Assembly: GCA_949358305.1 (NCBI GenBank)
Contig: OX442322.1
Span: 2,170,001-2,234,000 of the forward strand
DNA: 64,000 bases
Direction of reading: 5' to 3'
DNA from: Strigamia acuminata
Taxonomy: Eukaryota; Arthropoda; Chilopoda; Geophilomorpha; Linotaeniidae
Positions within the stretch are counted from its first letter, which is position 1, and each line of letters opens with the position of its first letter. The notes under the pieces were generated by a model. The model was not told where the DNA came from. It did no database searches and saw only the letters and a program-made list of their open reading frames with translations. Below, piece after piece: positions 10,515 through 20,431 of the stretch. Both the position numbers and the translations under genes were made by a program.

Positions 10515-10966
10515 TCACCGCGAATAACTTGAAATCGAGTTGGCCATTGGTATTTCGACAAATCGCGTTTGTCCCAGCGCTTCTTCCGTAGCGCCATCGC
10601 CTGGAGTCGACGCATCCAGATCTTGAATTTTCCTCTGCGAAGTGCTTCCTTGCCCAGACACGCGTTACATTCCTTCGACGCGTTCTCTAAATGGCCCCAG
10701 CCGGAGCACAGCGGGCAGATCTCAAAGTTCGGAAATCCACGCTCACGTGGATGGTCCGGATAGTATGGCGGAATTAGAAGCGGTCCTTTCGCGTATAAGT
10801 CGGGTACAGGATATGGAGGGCGGTAAACGCCACGACGCGAAGCAGGTCAGCGGGCGCCCGAATCGGAACATTGTTCTGTCCCGCCTAATCCCTCATCATA
10901 AAACTCCTCATCCGACGAAAGATCCATAGATTCATTCCCGTCGGAACTGCCGTCCTCGTCCACCAT
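10515..10966 (-). pseudogene. Gyp-2 accessory ORF with CxxCxGxG-type zinc motif, one in-frame stop
   Basis: Minus-strand frame starting at ATG 10964-10966 and ending at TGA 10515-10517, about 150 codons, with one in-frame TGA at 10847-10849. It begins with an acidic segment rich in Ser, Asp and Glu, then a Pro/Tyr-rich stretch, then a cysteine motif CPLCSGWGH followed by CNACLG. That spacing resembles the DnaJ-type CxxCxGxG zinc-binding repeat. The third ORF of Gyp-3 carries the same kind of pattern. The most economical reading is that this is the third ORF of Gyp-2, separated from its pol by the Gyp-3 insertion. No function can be assigned. Confidence 0.55.
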
Positions 10967-11885
10967 GATAAGATCTCAAACTGGATGATGAGGAAAAATC
11001 AAGATAATAAATTTACAAATCAAATAAAACACTTATTCGTGGGCAAACCACATCCAAACATGACGGATGAACAGAAAATACACAGTGCTTAGAATATTGA
11101 CGCTGGTAATCACAAGAAAGCTCACGTACGTATGTAACGCATAAACATAAATAATGATTACGAAAAACGCATGTGCTTCAATATTCACTAACATATCTAA
11201 GACTCATGACTTATCCACCACGCCATGGCGCGATTAAGTCGAATCAAATACAGAAAGAACGCGTATAATGTCAGGTTTAACAGCTCAAAAAATACGTAAA
11301 AGCATACAAATGACTCTCGTCTGCATTCCAAATAGATTCCGCTAACTATAATGTAATACACCCAAACGCATACGCATAAGATATGGATTTGCATTACGCG
11401 TACAACAAATTGTACATAAATATCAAAATGTGCAAAGTATAAATCACTAAATAGTAGCAAATTTCCTCTAAGTAAAACGCAAATAAGAATACAAAGAGAG
11501 CGCAATAAACTATCTCCATTCGCCTCGGCATTTCAAATACAAGTGAACAGATACGCGTGAGCACATGTGAATGACTAAACACGAAGAAAATTTTCTAAGT
11601 CCATAAAAGATGAACGCGTAGACCCGGGTTGAGGTTAGAAACCAACCACGTGACCCTCACACATTCCTAAGCTAGGGGAAAATTCAGCCATGTTGGATTT
11701 TCAAAAGTGAGAGTGACGAAAAATCCTAACTCAGGCCGTTTTGACACCAAAAACAAGTAGAAAACGCGTAAAAGTCAAGTGAAATAACTTAAACAATAAA
11801 ATTACTCATTAATCCTAACATGACAACGCGTAATAATTAAACTATTGTTGGTACGGCACGAGCATTGGCGTTCGCCACTCAAACT
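10967..11885. other. Non-coding segment left of Gyp-3, probably Gyp-2 sequence
   Basis: AT-rich with repeated ACGCGT motifs like those in the segment right of Gyp-3. No ORF I trust. It ends with AACT, the first copy of the Gyp-3 target duplication (11882-11885). Confidence 0.45.
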
Positions 11886-12239
11886 TGTGATGATTACAAA
11901 TCGATAGTTATCAATGTTCACCATAGATGGCGCTGTTTAACCAACGCGCGTATTTCAAACTCGGTTAAAACTAAAAAGTGTGATAAATAATTATTTAAAC
12001 ACGGTGAATAAAATATAACTATTTTATTCAATATGAATTAAGTATTAATTACTTGATGGTGTTGATTCTATCGAATCAATATCCACATTACTTACCTGTC
12101 AAAGGGAACCAATCGGACCTTTCTGGACCCCAACTGGGCCCATCTGGACATAGTCATATATTAGGTCCGGACTAGTGACCCACGAATCCACCGATTCGTA
12201 CGCTGATTGGCTGTCGCCAATCTAGTAGTTCTACAGAAC

Positions 12240-12246
12240 TATATAA
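12240..12246 (+). promoter_or_regulatory. Gyp-3 LTR TATA box
   Basis: TATATAA in the sequence ACTATATAAGCTTC. An inverted CCAAT pair forming a small hairpin (GATTGG, CCAATC) lies about 20-35 bp upstream, and a TCACTT initiator-like sequence lies about 20-25 bp downstream. The box is conserved in the solo LTR (about 43804-43810). This would start the genomic RNA. Confidence 0.7.
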
Positions 12247-12820
12247 GCTTCAGTTTTCTCACTTCCACTGCCTGGCTTGATAACTGAACTTGTATATTGT
12301 CTGTAGTTGAATTGTTATCGTTTGATTTCATTATTCTCTATCGACACATCAGGCCACCTCAGCTCTCCACAGTTAGTATTCATTACTATTTTGTTATTGC
12401 TGTTGTAGGGCTATTTCGGGAAGGCTAACTCCGGTAATAGACATGCATCCGCATGAAATGGCCCCGTAACGTTAGCCAGCTGTTCTACGGGACAGTAGGA
12501 CTTCGTACGGTGGCTTAATATAACGGTCGTATACAGTACGACCTTGCTAAATGAAAGTAGGTCCCTCAGCTAACTGGCCACAGTCCGCTGCAGGATGGTT
12601 GTTGTAAACAGCCCACGCAGGTTCCCGTCTTTCTACGATTGGTCCTTCCGCTCGTTAAAAGTCGGTAAAGGCCTAATGCACAGGTAACACGCCGGGTTGG
12701 TAGCCCGTGAGTAATATCTTCAGATGTTGCGGTAAATAACTACCTGGATAATGGTAATCCAACGGCAGTGGCCAAATAATATTTTACCCGGTGCTCGATC
12801 ATTGGATCCCGCCATCGTAA

Positions 12821-13170
12821 GGCATGCTGGCGGATGGAGGAGTCAAATCCTCCCGCGATGGTTCTCTCGACCGTCGTGACGGTCCCCGCCCTATCGTACC
12901 CTCCGGGTTAGTAACCCGTGAACAGGAGTTGAACAACACTGTGTTAAATAAATTACTCGGGCATTGGTAATCCTGTATTGGCAATATCTTTTTATACCGG
13001 TAAGTCCATAGAAATGTTTACCTGGTGGTTGGTACCACCGATAGCGAGTTAAAGCACACAATTAAATACTCGGCGCCTGATCACGAGATCTTGTCGTCGT
13101 AAGGCATGCTGGCGGATGGAGTCTCAACAACTCCCGCGACGTTCTTTCAATTGTCGTGACGGTCCCCGCC
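12821..13170 (+). ncRNA. Tandem two-stem RNA motif in the Gyp-3 leader
   Basis: A block beginning GGCATGCTGGCGGATGGAG occurs at 12821-12890 and again at 13103-13170. Each copy can fold into two stem-loops followed by TCGTGACGGTCCCCGCC. Copy 1: GGAGGA pairs with TCCTCC, then CGATGG with CCGTCG. Copy 2: GGAGT pairs with ACTCC, then CGACG with TGTCG. The stems stay paired while bases change, which suggests selection on RNA structure. The diverged Gyp-4 LTR has two related copies on the minus strand (50774-50832, 50921-50980). Packaging, export or translation control are possible roles, but none is shown. Confidence 0.6.
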
Positions 13171-13634
13171 CAATTAATATTTATACAACAATTCATTTGT
13201 TGTATTCCACTAATTACTTTACTTTTATTCATTTGGAACATGGAATATTCTGCTGAATATTCCTACTTATGCGAAGGACTCTTCGCGTTATTAGATACTC
13301 GATGCTGCGGACCAAATACGTCTCCGTAGCGATATTTGTGACGATGCCGCAAGTCAGCCGTATCCCTCTGGCTTCGCCCGGATCCTCAACCAGTTGATGC
13401 CGCCCGTTTACACGCGTCAAGAACCCATATTTTGTTGTTAATATTTAGTAATAAATATGTCATGTCACACTAAAACTGTAAGTTATTTCTACTTGATTAC
13501 ATATTCATGTTTGTGAAGGCTTCCGTAGCTTATCTCGGTTAGGTTGTTGCTAAACTTAGCAAAGTCTTGTATAAACCGAATTATCTATCTCAAAAAGGAC
13601 TAATAAATTAGCCCAAAAGTAGAATCGTCACAAG

Positions 13635-13652
13635 TGGAGGTTCTACCGAGAT
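13635..13652 (+). other. Gyp-3 primer-binding site, tRNA-Gln
   Basis: TGGAGGTTCTACCGAGAT, two bases after the LTR end. It matches the complement of the eukaryotic tRNA-Gln 3' end at 17 of 18 positions. The Gyp-6 site at 61073 is a perfect match. Confidence 0.88.
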
Positions 13653-14755
13653 AGGCTGCCAAATTTTAAATAAAATTTGAAGTTTTGCATGTCTATGGTG
13701 AATTCGAGTAGTGTAACGTTTATGGTGATTTTTTGTGTGTAAAAATTTCGTTTGAGATTTATAAGTGTTTAATATATTTTATTCGGTTGTAGAACTTCTT
13801 GCAAGATAATAAGTGTCACTCACTTTATTCTGTTTTCTCCGCAGTGGAAATTATTTGTTTTAACAAAATAATAATTTCTACCGCGTGGTCAGGCCTAAAG
13901 GCCCAGCCCGAGAACGGAAAAATCTTGCCCGAACTTGTTGAAGTTGGTTCCGCCCGGGTACCGTCATTTTGTCATCGACAATCGGACAAAACCACGCGGT
14001 CGGGCCTAATTTTGAAAAGTTGACTTTTGTTGGAATTCTTAAAGAATTCTATCAATTTAACAGTTGTTTTAATTTTAGAAATATTTTTCACATGTATTTT
14101 GCTTGAGACTTCAAGTTAAACTTAAATTTATTTGCCTAAATAAATTAGAAAGAAAATTGACGCTTTTCGAAGGAATTAAAATTTATATTTTATTTCAAAG
14201 TGGGTTTACCTTATTTTACAGACTTGATCTACATTAAAATGTTGGTTAAAAATCGTGATCTCAAGCCATTGAAATCGAATTATACGAATGGAATACCATT
14301 CGAATTTTAGCGAAGAAGAATTCTTGCTGTTGTGTTGCCTAGCAACCCGTGTTGTGCAGAAAAGCCGTCGATTCAAACGAATCGGCGCGTCTTTTGAAAT
14401 TACGAGTTTTAAAAACTTTAAAAAATTCCATAAAGGTGATCATTCATTTATTAATAAATGCGGTGATATTTTAAAATATTTTGAAAAGTATCCATTTTGT
14501 TTGGTGACTACGTCATAACACTGGAATCTGTCAAGATTACGGTTCCACGAACTTGATGATTTCCACCAATCTCGGACGAGATTGGACTCTCGCGAGACTA
14601 GCGTTGATATTTGACCAATCAGAGAGGTGTATCGAAGTACCCTTACTTCCTTTCGAACTAGTGTGACCACTGCTTCGTTTGCGATCCTCCTGAACGTTTG
14701 CAACTTCATCGTTATCTCTCAGACTTAGGAAATTTTCTTAGTTTTAAGTTTAGTT
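13653..14755 (+). other. Gyp-3 untranslated leader
   Basis: No defensible ORF before gag. Contains perfect short hairpins, for example CGAATGG with loop AATA near 14284-14303 and CGATTC with loop AAA near 14369-14384, plus a palindrome GAATTCTTAAAGAATTC near 14034. This fits the structured leaders seen in Gyp-6. Confidence 0.6.
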
Positions 14756-16984
14756 ATGACTAATAACCAGCATTACATGAACACCCGTGGTAAGGAAAGA
14801 ACTTGTTTGACCGGTGGAATGAATCTATCCGGGTTTATACCTGTTCCTAATGGAACTGAAGAAGTGGAAAACCACGCGGTCCATAATGGCGTTTCAAATG
14901 AAACAGCCGGACCATCTGGAGAGAATAGGGCTCCACGTGAACCTACTCCGCCTGGAGAAGAGGAATGCATTCCTGAAGGTTCTCATTTAGGCCGAGGCGG
15001 TCTATTATTTTGTCAGGATCACGGTTTGAACCCAAACCAATTTAGATCTTTGACCGAAGTGTTAGATTTTGTGCACGCACCTCGTGCTACGTCGGAGCAA
15101 CCCCATTCCCCAGCCAGCCAAAGATTAAATAATTTTAGTCCCACTCCTTCGACGCCTATTTCTAGATATAGAAATAAAAATGCACAACCTCCTCGTCAAG
15201 ATCAGTCGAATTTGACACCAGGAGATTTTAATCGTGCTTTCCAACAACGATTACGAGCGAATAACTTCGCTCGCAACCAACAAAGAGGATTTACAAATCC
15301 AGAGAACTTTGAGAATACGTTCAACAGAGCGAATTTGGCTCAGCCTAATATGGCCAACCCTAATCCAAGTTTTCTAAACGGATCAAATAGTTGTCCGAAT
15401 CTCGCTGGAAATTTGAACCCAAATTCAGGTGCGACAAGAGGTCCAAATCGCCGTTTTGACCCAAATTCTAGATTTGCAAACAATTCTAGTCCAGCACCTA
15501 ACATGCAAAGGGGTCACCCAGTTCCTCCGAACTCGAATAACCCAAATAATCCTTCTAATGGAACTCCAGGAAATTCAAATAACTATTTGAATCGAGGTAC
15601 GCCAGGTAATTCGAACTATCGTCCGAATTTTGGTAATCAAGAAAGTTCGAACAACCGTCCGAATTTTGACAATCAGGGTAATTCTAATAATTCTTCGAAT
15701 TATGGGAACCAAGGCAATTCGAATAACCATTCGAACTCTGGTAACCACGGTAGGTCAAATCAAGGAGGGTCGAATAATTTCAACCCTAATAGTGGTGGCT
15801 CAAGTCAAAATAACTCGAGTCAACCAAATAATGGCGGGTCGTCAAACGACAACTCGCGCCCCCCCAGTAGCTTTGGAATGACGGCTGATGACCTCGCGTC
15901 AATTGCCACAACCATGCATAAATTAATGCAGGCAGGGAAAAGTTCTGCCATTGTCCCTCAAACTAACTGTTTGAAGCCCCCAGATATCCCTGTATTCTCC
16001 GGAAAAGCAGAAGAAAGCGAACGCTTTCTCAATATTGTAAAAAATGTCGCTTTCCTGCGAAACATGTCACTCGATGACATGCTTGTTAAAGGCGTAGCCG
16101 GTTATTTAACCAAGCAAGCGCATGGTTGGTTTCATGAACGGAGAGAAGATTTCATATCTTGGGAAGTATTTGAACAGGCGTTCAAAGAACGGTTTGTAGC
16201 CACTCGGCAAGAGCGGACGAACCAACTAACTAAGTTGAAACAACTGGAAACAGAAAGTCTTTATGACTTTATGCACAAATATTACCAGTTATGGATATTA
16301 CAAGACAGTCTTGATGCAAAAGGGGCTGGTTGTCTTTTTATCGGGAGTGTAACTCCTGCTAATGATTTGCTTTTGCATACGCAAGGCATAGCGGATTTGC
16401 CTCTGACAGAGATTTATACCGTTATAACAAAAAATAAAGGCTTGTACAGTCGTACAGCTAATGGAGCAAGGGAAAATATTTCCAATCCAGTTGTTTTCCC
16501 ACCTCGGAAAACTGACACTCGTCCTCAGCCAAAGACAAATGTTAAATCTTTAACTTTGGATTCACAAGAACAACTTAATATCTGTGAAGAAGAGTCACCT
16601 GAGGAATGCGAGGCCGTTTATTTAATAAATGGAGTAGTGGATCAGACCAGACGTGGTCAATTAGTTTGTTACCACTGTAAGAAACCGGGACACATGCGTC
16701 GAGAATGTCCAGATTTAAAACCACGTGCAAATTTCAACTCTGAAGAGTTGCAAAAACGAAGTACGCCGGATTCCCCGACTGTGGATCCTACTTCTAAACG
16801 TCCTAATAATAGGTGGATAACTCAAGAAGTGTTGGATGCAACACTAGATGCTAAACTTGATGCGAAACTTAATACTTTTGAAATTAAGTTACAAACTTCG
16901 CTGACTAACTCGTTGGCAGAAATGGTCAAGACTTTGATCAAGCCCGAATCTGCTGATTCAAGTGCGACTAGTTCAAAAAACTAG
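14756..16984 (+). CDS. gag: Gyp-3 gag
   Basis: Gag of 742 residues from ATG 14756. An N-terminal region holds the motif FCQDHGL followed by FRSLTE. About residues 140-375 form a low-complexity Asn, Gly, Ser, Pro-rich tract with repeated GNSNN-like units, prion-like in composition. A retrotransposon-gag capsid segment follows at about 405-570 (VFSGKAEESERFL, AHGWFHERR). One CCHC knuckle, CYHCKKPGHMRRECP, lies near residue 640, followed by a short amphipathic tail. It ends at TAG 16982-16984 directly after an in-phase slippery heptamer, so pol is probably made by -1 frameshifting. The frame is intact. Confidence 0.93.
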   Translation: MTNNQHYMNTRGKERTCLTGGMNLSGFIPVPNGTEEVENHAVHNGVSNETAGPSGENRAPREPTPPGEEECIPEGSHLGRGGLLFCQDHGLNPNQFRSLTEVLDFVHAPRATSEQPHSPASQRLNNFSPTPSTPISRYRNKNAQPPRQDQSNLTPGDFNRAFQQRLRANNFARNQQRGFTNPENFENTFNRANLAQPNMANPNPSFLNGSNSCPNLAGNLNPNSGATRGPNRRFDPNSRFANNSSPAPNMQRGHPVPPNSNNPNNPSNGTPGNSNNYLNRGTPGNSNYRPNFGNQESSNNRPNFDNQGNSNNSSNYGNQGNSNNHSNSGNHGRSNQGGSNNFNPNSGGSSQNNSSQPNNGGSSNDNSRPPSSFGMTADDLASIATTMHKLMQAGKSSAIVPQTNCLKPPDIPVFSGKAEESERFLNIVKNVAFLRNMSLDDMLVKGVAGYLTKQAHGWFHERREDFISWEVFEQAFKERFVATRQERTNQLTKLKQLETESLYDFMHKYYQLWILQDSLDAKGAGCLFIGSVTPANDLLLHTQGIADLPLTEIYTVITKNKGLYSRTANGARENISNPVVFPPRKTDTRPQPKTNVKSLTLDSQEQLNICEEESPEECEAVYLINGVVDQTRRGQLVCYHCKKPGHMRRECPDLKPRANFNSEELQKRSTPDSPTVDPTSKRPNNRWITQEVLDATLDAKLDAKLNTFEIKLQTSLTNSLAEMVKTLIKPESADSSATSSKN
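16975..16981 (+). promoter_or_regulatory. Predicted -1 ribosomal frameshift site of Gyp-3
   Basis: A AAA AAC in phase with gag codons TCA AAA AAC, immediately followed by the gag stop TAG. A -1 slip enters a frame that is open into the protease. Gyp-1 has the same heptamer in the same position class. Confidence 0.78.
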
Positions 16985-17944
16985 ATCCGGAGGACGAAGG
17001 TTTATTCCATCCCCCAGAAGTGGCTAATGCTACGTCGGAATCTTTATTTATGGATGTAGACACAACTTGTCTTGAAGTAGCCACTAGTCATAGTGGCGGA
17101 GTAGAGGAAAATTTGCAAGAAATGACAGAACAATTAAAAAATCTGACATTATTTCCTCACAAGTGTTACACGAAGAAATTCTGTAGACTTCGCCGACTCA
17201 ACAGAGTCATAGGCGGCAATAATTTGCACAATATTACTTTAGGTAATAATAAAGATGATCCTCGAATGAAGATCACAATTGGTGGGCTCACCTATAACGC
17301 GCTCATGGATACAGGAGCATCTCAATGTTACATTGGAGAACAACTTTTGTCTGAAACTCAGGCTCTGCCGGAATTTTTGCAAGAGGCTCCCAGAAACATG
17401 TTGGTTAACGCTGTAGGCGTAGCACACAAGCCTGTCGGACAAATAACTTTGTGCGTGCAATGGGCTGATGAATTTACACCAATGAATTTCATCGTTTTAG
17501 CAAAACGAGTTTGTGGCTTGATACTTGGCCACAATTTCATGCGCAGACAGAAAATTAGTCCGCATCCACATTTACAAGAGTTCTCTTGTGCAGATAAACC
17601 TAATTGGTCCGCTCCTTATGAATCGGAAGAAGCCAATTTGGCCCTCGCCCCATTAAATCGAATTACTTTCGATTATTTAGGACTGTCGTCCACTCTCAAC
17701 TCAATTGAGTTAACAGACACTCCTGTGTTGACTTGGGATGAAAAATTAGTTGAGGAGAGCGACAGCACTCCGGAACAAAGACTAGCACTTCGCGAAGTGG
17801 TTAACTCGATACCGAATGTATTTCGTGATCAAGTTGGGTGCACTAACGTGACCCAACATCATATTAAGTTCAAAGAAGGGCATTCATTGCCCAAAATGCA
17901 GTATAGAATGTATAACCTGGCCAAGAGAGCCATTATGACCAAAC
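16981..17944 (+). pseudogene. pol: Gyp-3 pol, first part (protease and start of RT), split by Cop-2
   Basis: Continues from gag in the -1 frame. The aspartic protease motif MDTGASQCYI starts near 17305, with the second conserved block LILGHNF near 17518. The RT N-terminal region begins around 17830 and is cut by the Cop-2 LTR at 17945. The frame is open throughout. The left copy of the Cop-2 target duplication, CAAAC, is at 17940-17944. Excising Cop-2 and one repeat would put this part in frame with the downstream RT, so the break is due only to that insertion. Confidence 0.9.
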
Positions 17945-18399
17945 TGTAGAGATTTGATCAACCGTATGGTGCTTGTATTGTTCACATCGCACATTTCCGT
18001 ATTAGTGCGATTGTTACGCAACTTGTTTATTGTTACATTATGTCTTGGAATTGAGAATCGGTTGGTTATAATTTATATTAATGCGTGTTACGTTGCTACA
18101 ACCGATTCCTATCTGTGTAATGATTTACTAGATTGTCGTCTGTTCAAATGAGCATTTTGTTCATATAATTTGTTCTGTTTTGAGTTATTTGTGTTTTAAC
18201 TTTGTACAGGATAAATCAACTGATGGTAATCATTGATTTGTCCTATTGGTAGAGATAGAGTGCAAAATAGCCTCTACTCATGTAGTTTTTGTTCACTTGT
18301 AATGCCTGGATTAAAATGGCCACTTGCATGGTTTTCAAGTGCAAGTTTTATACAACTGTCTGCCATTATTTCACAACACTCACCAGCCTATTTCCAACA
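17945..18399 (+). repeat. Cop-2 5' LTR
   Basis: Begins TGTAGAGATTTG and ends TTTCCAACA, 455 bp. Identical by eye to the copy at 23649. A TATAATTTATA-like stretch lies near 18067-18080 and could be the promoter. Confidence 0.95.
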
Positions 18400-18482
18400 A
18401 TGGTAGCGGAAAATTTGGAGATGGTTGAATCAAATCAATGTGACCCACACATCGATTTCAACAATGGTAGCAGAGGATGGTT
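18396..18482 (+). other. Cop-2 primer-binding region, duplicated, tRNA-iMet 3' end
   Basis: The complete site TGGTAGCAGAGGATGGTT (18465-18482) is an 18/18 complement of the metazoan initiator tRNA-Met 3' end. A partial site TGGTAGC lies at 18401-18407, one base after the LTR. A 12-bp repeat AACAATGGTAGC (18396-18407 and 18460-18471) brackets a 51-bp segment (18408-18458) identical to 22660-22710 in this element's own ORF. A splice-donor-like GTGAGT follows at 18485-18490. Confidence 0.85.
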
Positions 18483-20431
18483 GTGGTGAGTGTTTGGCAG
18501 TTGTATAACGTCAAAATTCGAGTTCGCAGCATTTTTCTGCCCAGAAACGTCGTTTGCGAGAGACCGTAGATCGGCGGAAAGCGACGCGGCCTTCGACGAC
18601 GATTTCTCCGCACAGCAAACTGAGATTTGCGTGCTCAGCAACGCAGGAAAGCGAACGGGTGGCGACGAAGCAGTTTTCGACGGGAATTCGACGTGGAATC
18701 ATCGGTGGAGTGTTTGCCTAGACAGTAGGAACAATTTCGAATTATTTGGTTGGAAATAACACCATTTTTCGCGACACGGAAATCCACGATGACGTGCATT
18801 TTCAAAATGGCGGCGCACATTGAAAAGTGCTAAGGGAGAGACAGAACATTATATTTAATAAGTTTAGTGTTGCCAAGAAACTGGGCAACATTTATTAAGG
18901 CTTTGGCAAACAAAGCAGTGTTTTTCTCGTCCTGTTTCACGACGATTTTCTTGTCCGGGACACGAAAAAGGATCGACGAATCATCGTGACGAACGTGCGG
19001 CAGACGTGCGACGAAAACGGCCGATAATTTGCCGTTAAAACAGTTTGACGACGAAAAACGGCGAGAAGGCAATGGTAAATGGCAAAGTTCGGTTTTGATG
19101 CCATTTTGCAGTGAATTGTTCGTTTGGAACGAACAACGGGCTAAAATACAACAAGAGGACATTTGGAATTCTAGGACATTGTATGTAAGTAATCAGAATA
19201 AATTACTTACCTTTGTTTGTGTTTTCTGAACTGCGTCGATCGTTATTTACGTGTGGGATTGACGGAACCGATACACGGACATCGCCGGAACGCCGGGCGG
19301 GACCGCGAAGCAAATTCGCGGCATCGTGGATCGTCGAGTCGACGTCGCGAAGCAGAGCAGCCCGCAAAGGAGTCGGCGGAACCGAAATTCAGCGTTTTCC
19401 GACGGTTTCGAGTGGTTTTCAGCGCTAGAACCGGAACGTTTTCACCAATAACAGTGAATACATTGTATATTGAACTATTTTTTGATTAGTTAACAGTTGG
19501 AAACTGTTAAAATTTACTGGACTGCGCATTTTCAACGAAACCGTGTTTTCCAAAAACCAAGATGGCGGCGCCCGTCTTGTAGGAGTTTGTGCAGCAAATA
19601 CACACCGTTTCTGTGATTTTTGGATTGGATTCGACGCACACGACGGTAAATACCAGTTAAATCAGGTATTAATGTAGTTTTATTTTGTTTTTGGGCCGAT
19701 TTCCAACGAAATTCGACTATTTTCGTGCGTATCACAGCGGAAACGGATCGTCGGCGATTTAGCATCGATCAAACGACGTGGAAATTTATTTCAACATTTG
19801 GCATTCGTGTATGCATTTATAACGACGATTTGCAGTCGTTTTGTGGCATTAAAGAGCCACGAGCATCGTTTTTCGACCGACGCGCACACCAATTGTGCGT
19901 ACGAGTGCGCACGAGCGCGTACGACGTTGCTTCGACGATTTGGAGACGGGACACGTTCGATACACGTGTGGGACAAATTGTCAGGACAAATACGGCGATT
20001 GATACCTGATTTTGCACACTGTGTGCTATCAGACGCAATTGTCCAACGGTGGAGCAACGGTAATACACGACCTTACAGTGTATTCACATCGTGGCAAGAG
20101 GACAAACCACGACGCATTCATTCCCGTGGTGAAGACAACTTTAAGAAGACATCTTCACATCATTTATAGTGTATTTATTCGGGTCGAAATTATTTGTTAT
20201 CCATTAAGTTTTTGTTTGGGCAACTTAGCATATTCTTCATCCTTCGGGCAGTCGCCCGCGTGAAGTCTTATTTCGGTCTGGGCTTACCCGTGGTACAAGT
20301 TAGCCGTCCCGCGCCACCAGGTTGGCGGTCGGAAGCTATCAGGGTTGCCAGATTCGAGTATCAATCTCTCTTAAAGAGATTTCCCTCGGGAAGAATTATT
20401 ATTTTTCGCCTACCTTTTGGGGTTTATAATT
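18483..20431 (+). other. Cop-2 leader, about 1.95 kb, no ORF assigned
   Basis: CpG-rich leader between the primer site and the long ORF. Short open frames exist but lack good ATG starts or recognisable motifs. Two YY1-like motifs occur on the plus strand, CAAAATGGCGGC at 18803-18814 and CAAGATGGCGGC at 19558-19569; 16 bases around the first are also in the Cop-5 leader. A possible splice acceptor (pyrimidine-rich, ending CTTCGGGCAG) lies near 20242-20251, upstream of the ORF. Splicing from 18485 is only inferred. Confidence 0.5.

Larger units (their letters stand above)
11886..13632 (+). repeat. Gyp-3 5' LTR
   Basis: Starts TGTGATGATTAC and ends AGAATCGTCACA, so the ends are partly inverted. 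U3 is about 385 bp with a TATA box at 12240-12246; the rest, about 1.4 kb, would be transcribed leader. That part holds a tandem pair of stem-loop motifs (12821-12890 and 13103-13170) and many perfect short hairpins, for example stem GGAATATTC with loop TGCT at 13242-13263. The loop differs in the other two copies (TGTT and TGCC) while the stem is unchanged. Confidence 0.95.

Noticed and set aside
19798-20169. Possible small genes in the Cop-2 leader (also 18490-18759 and 19217-19489)
   Set aside because: No conserved motif, overlapping frames on both strands, and several lack ATG starts; CpG-rich sequence gives such frames by chance.
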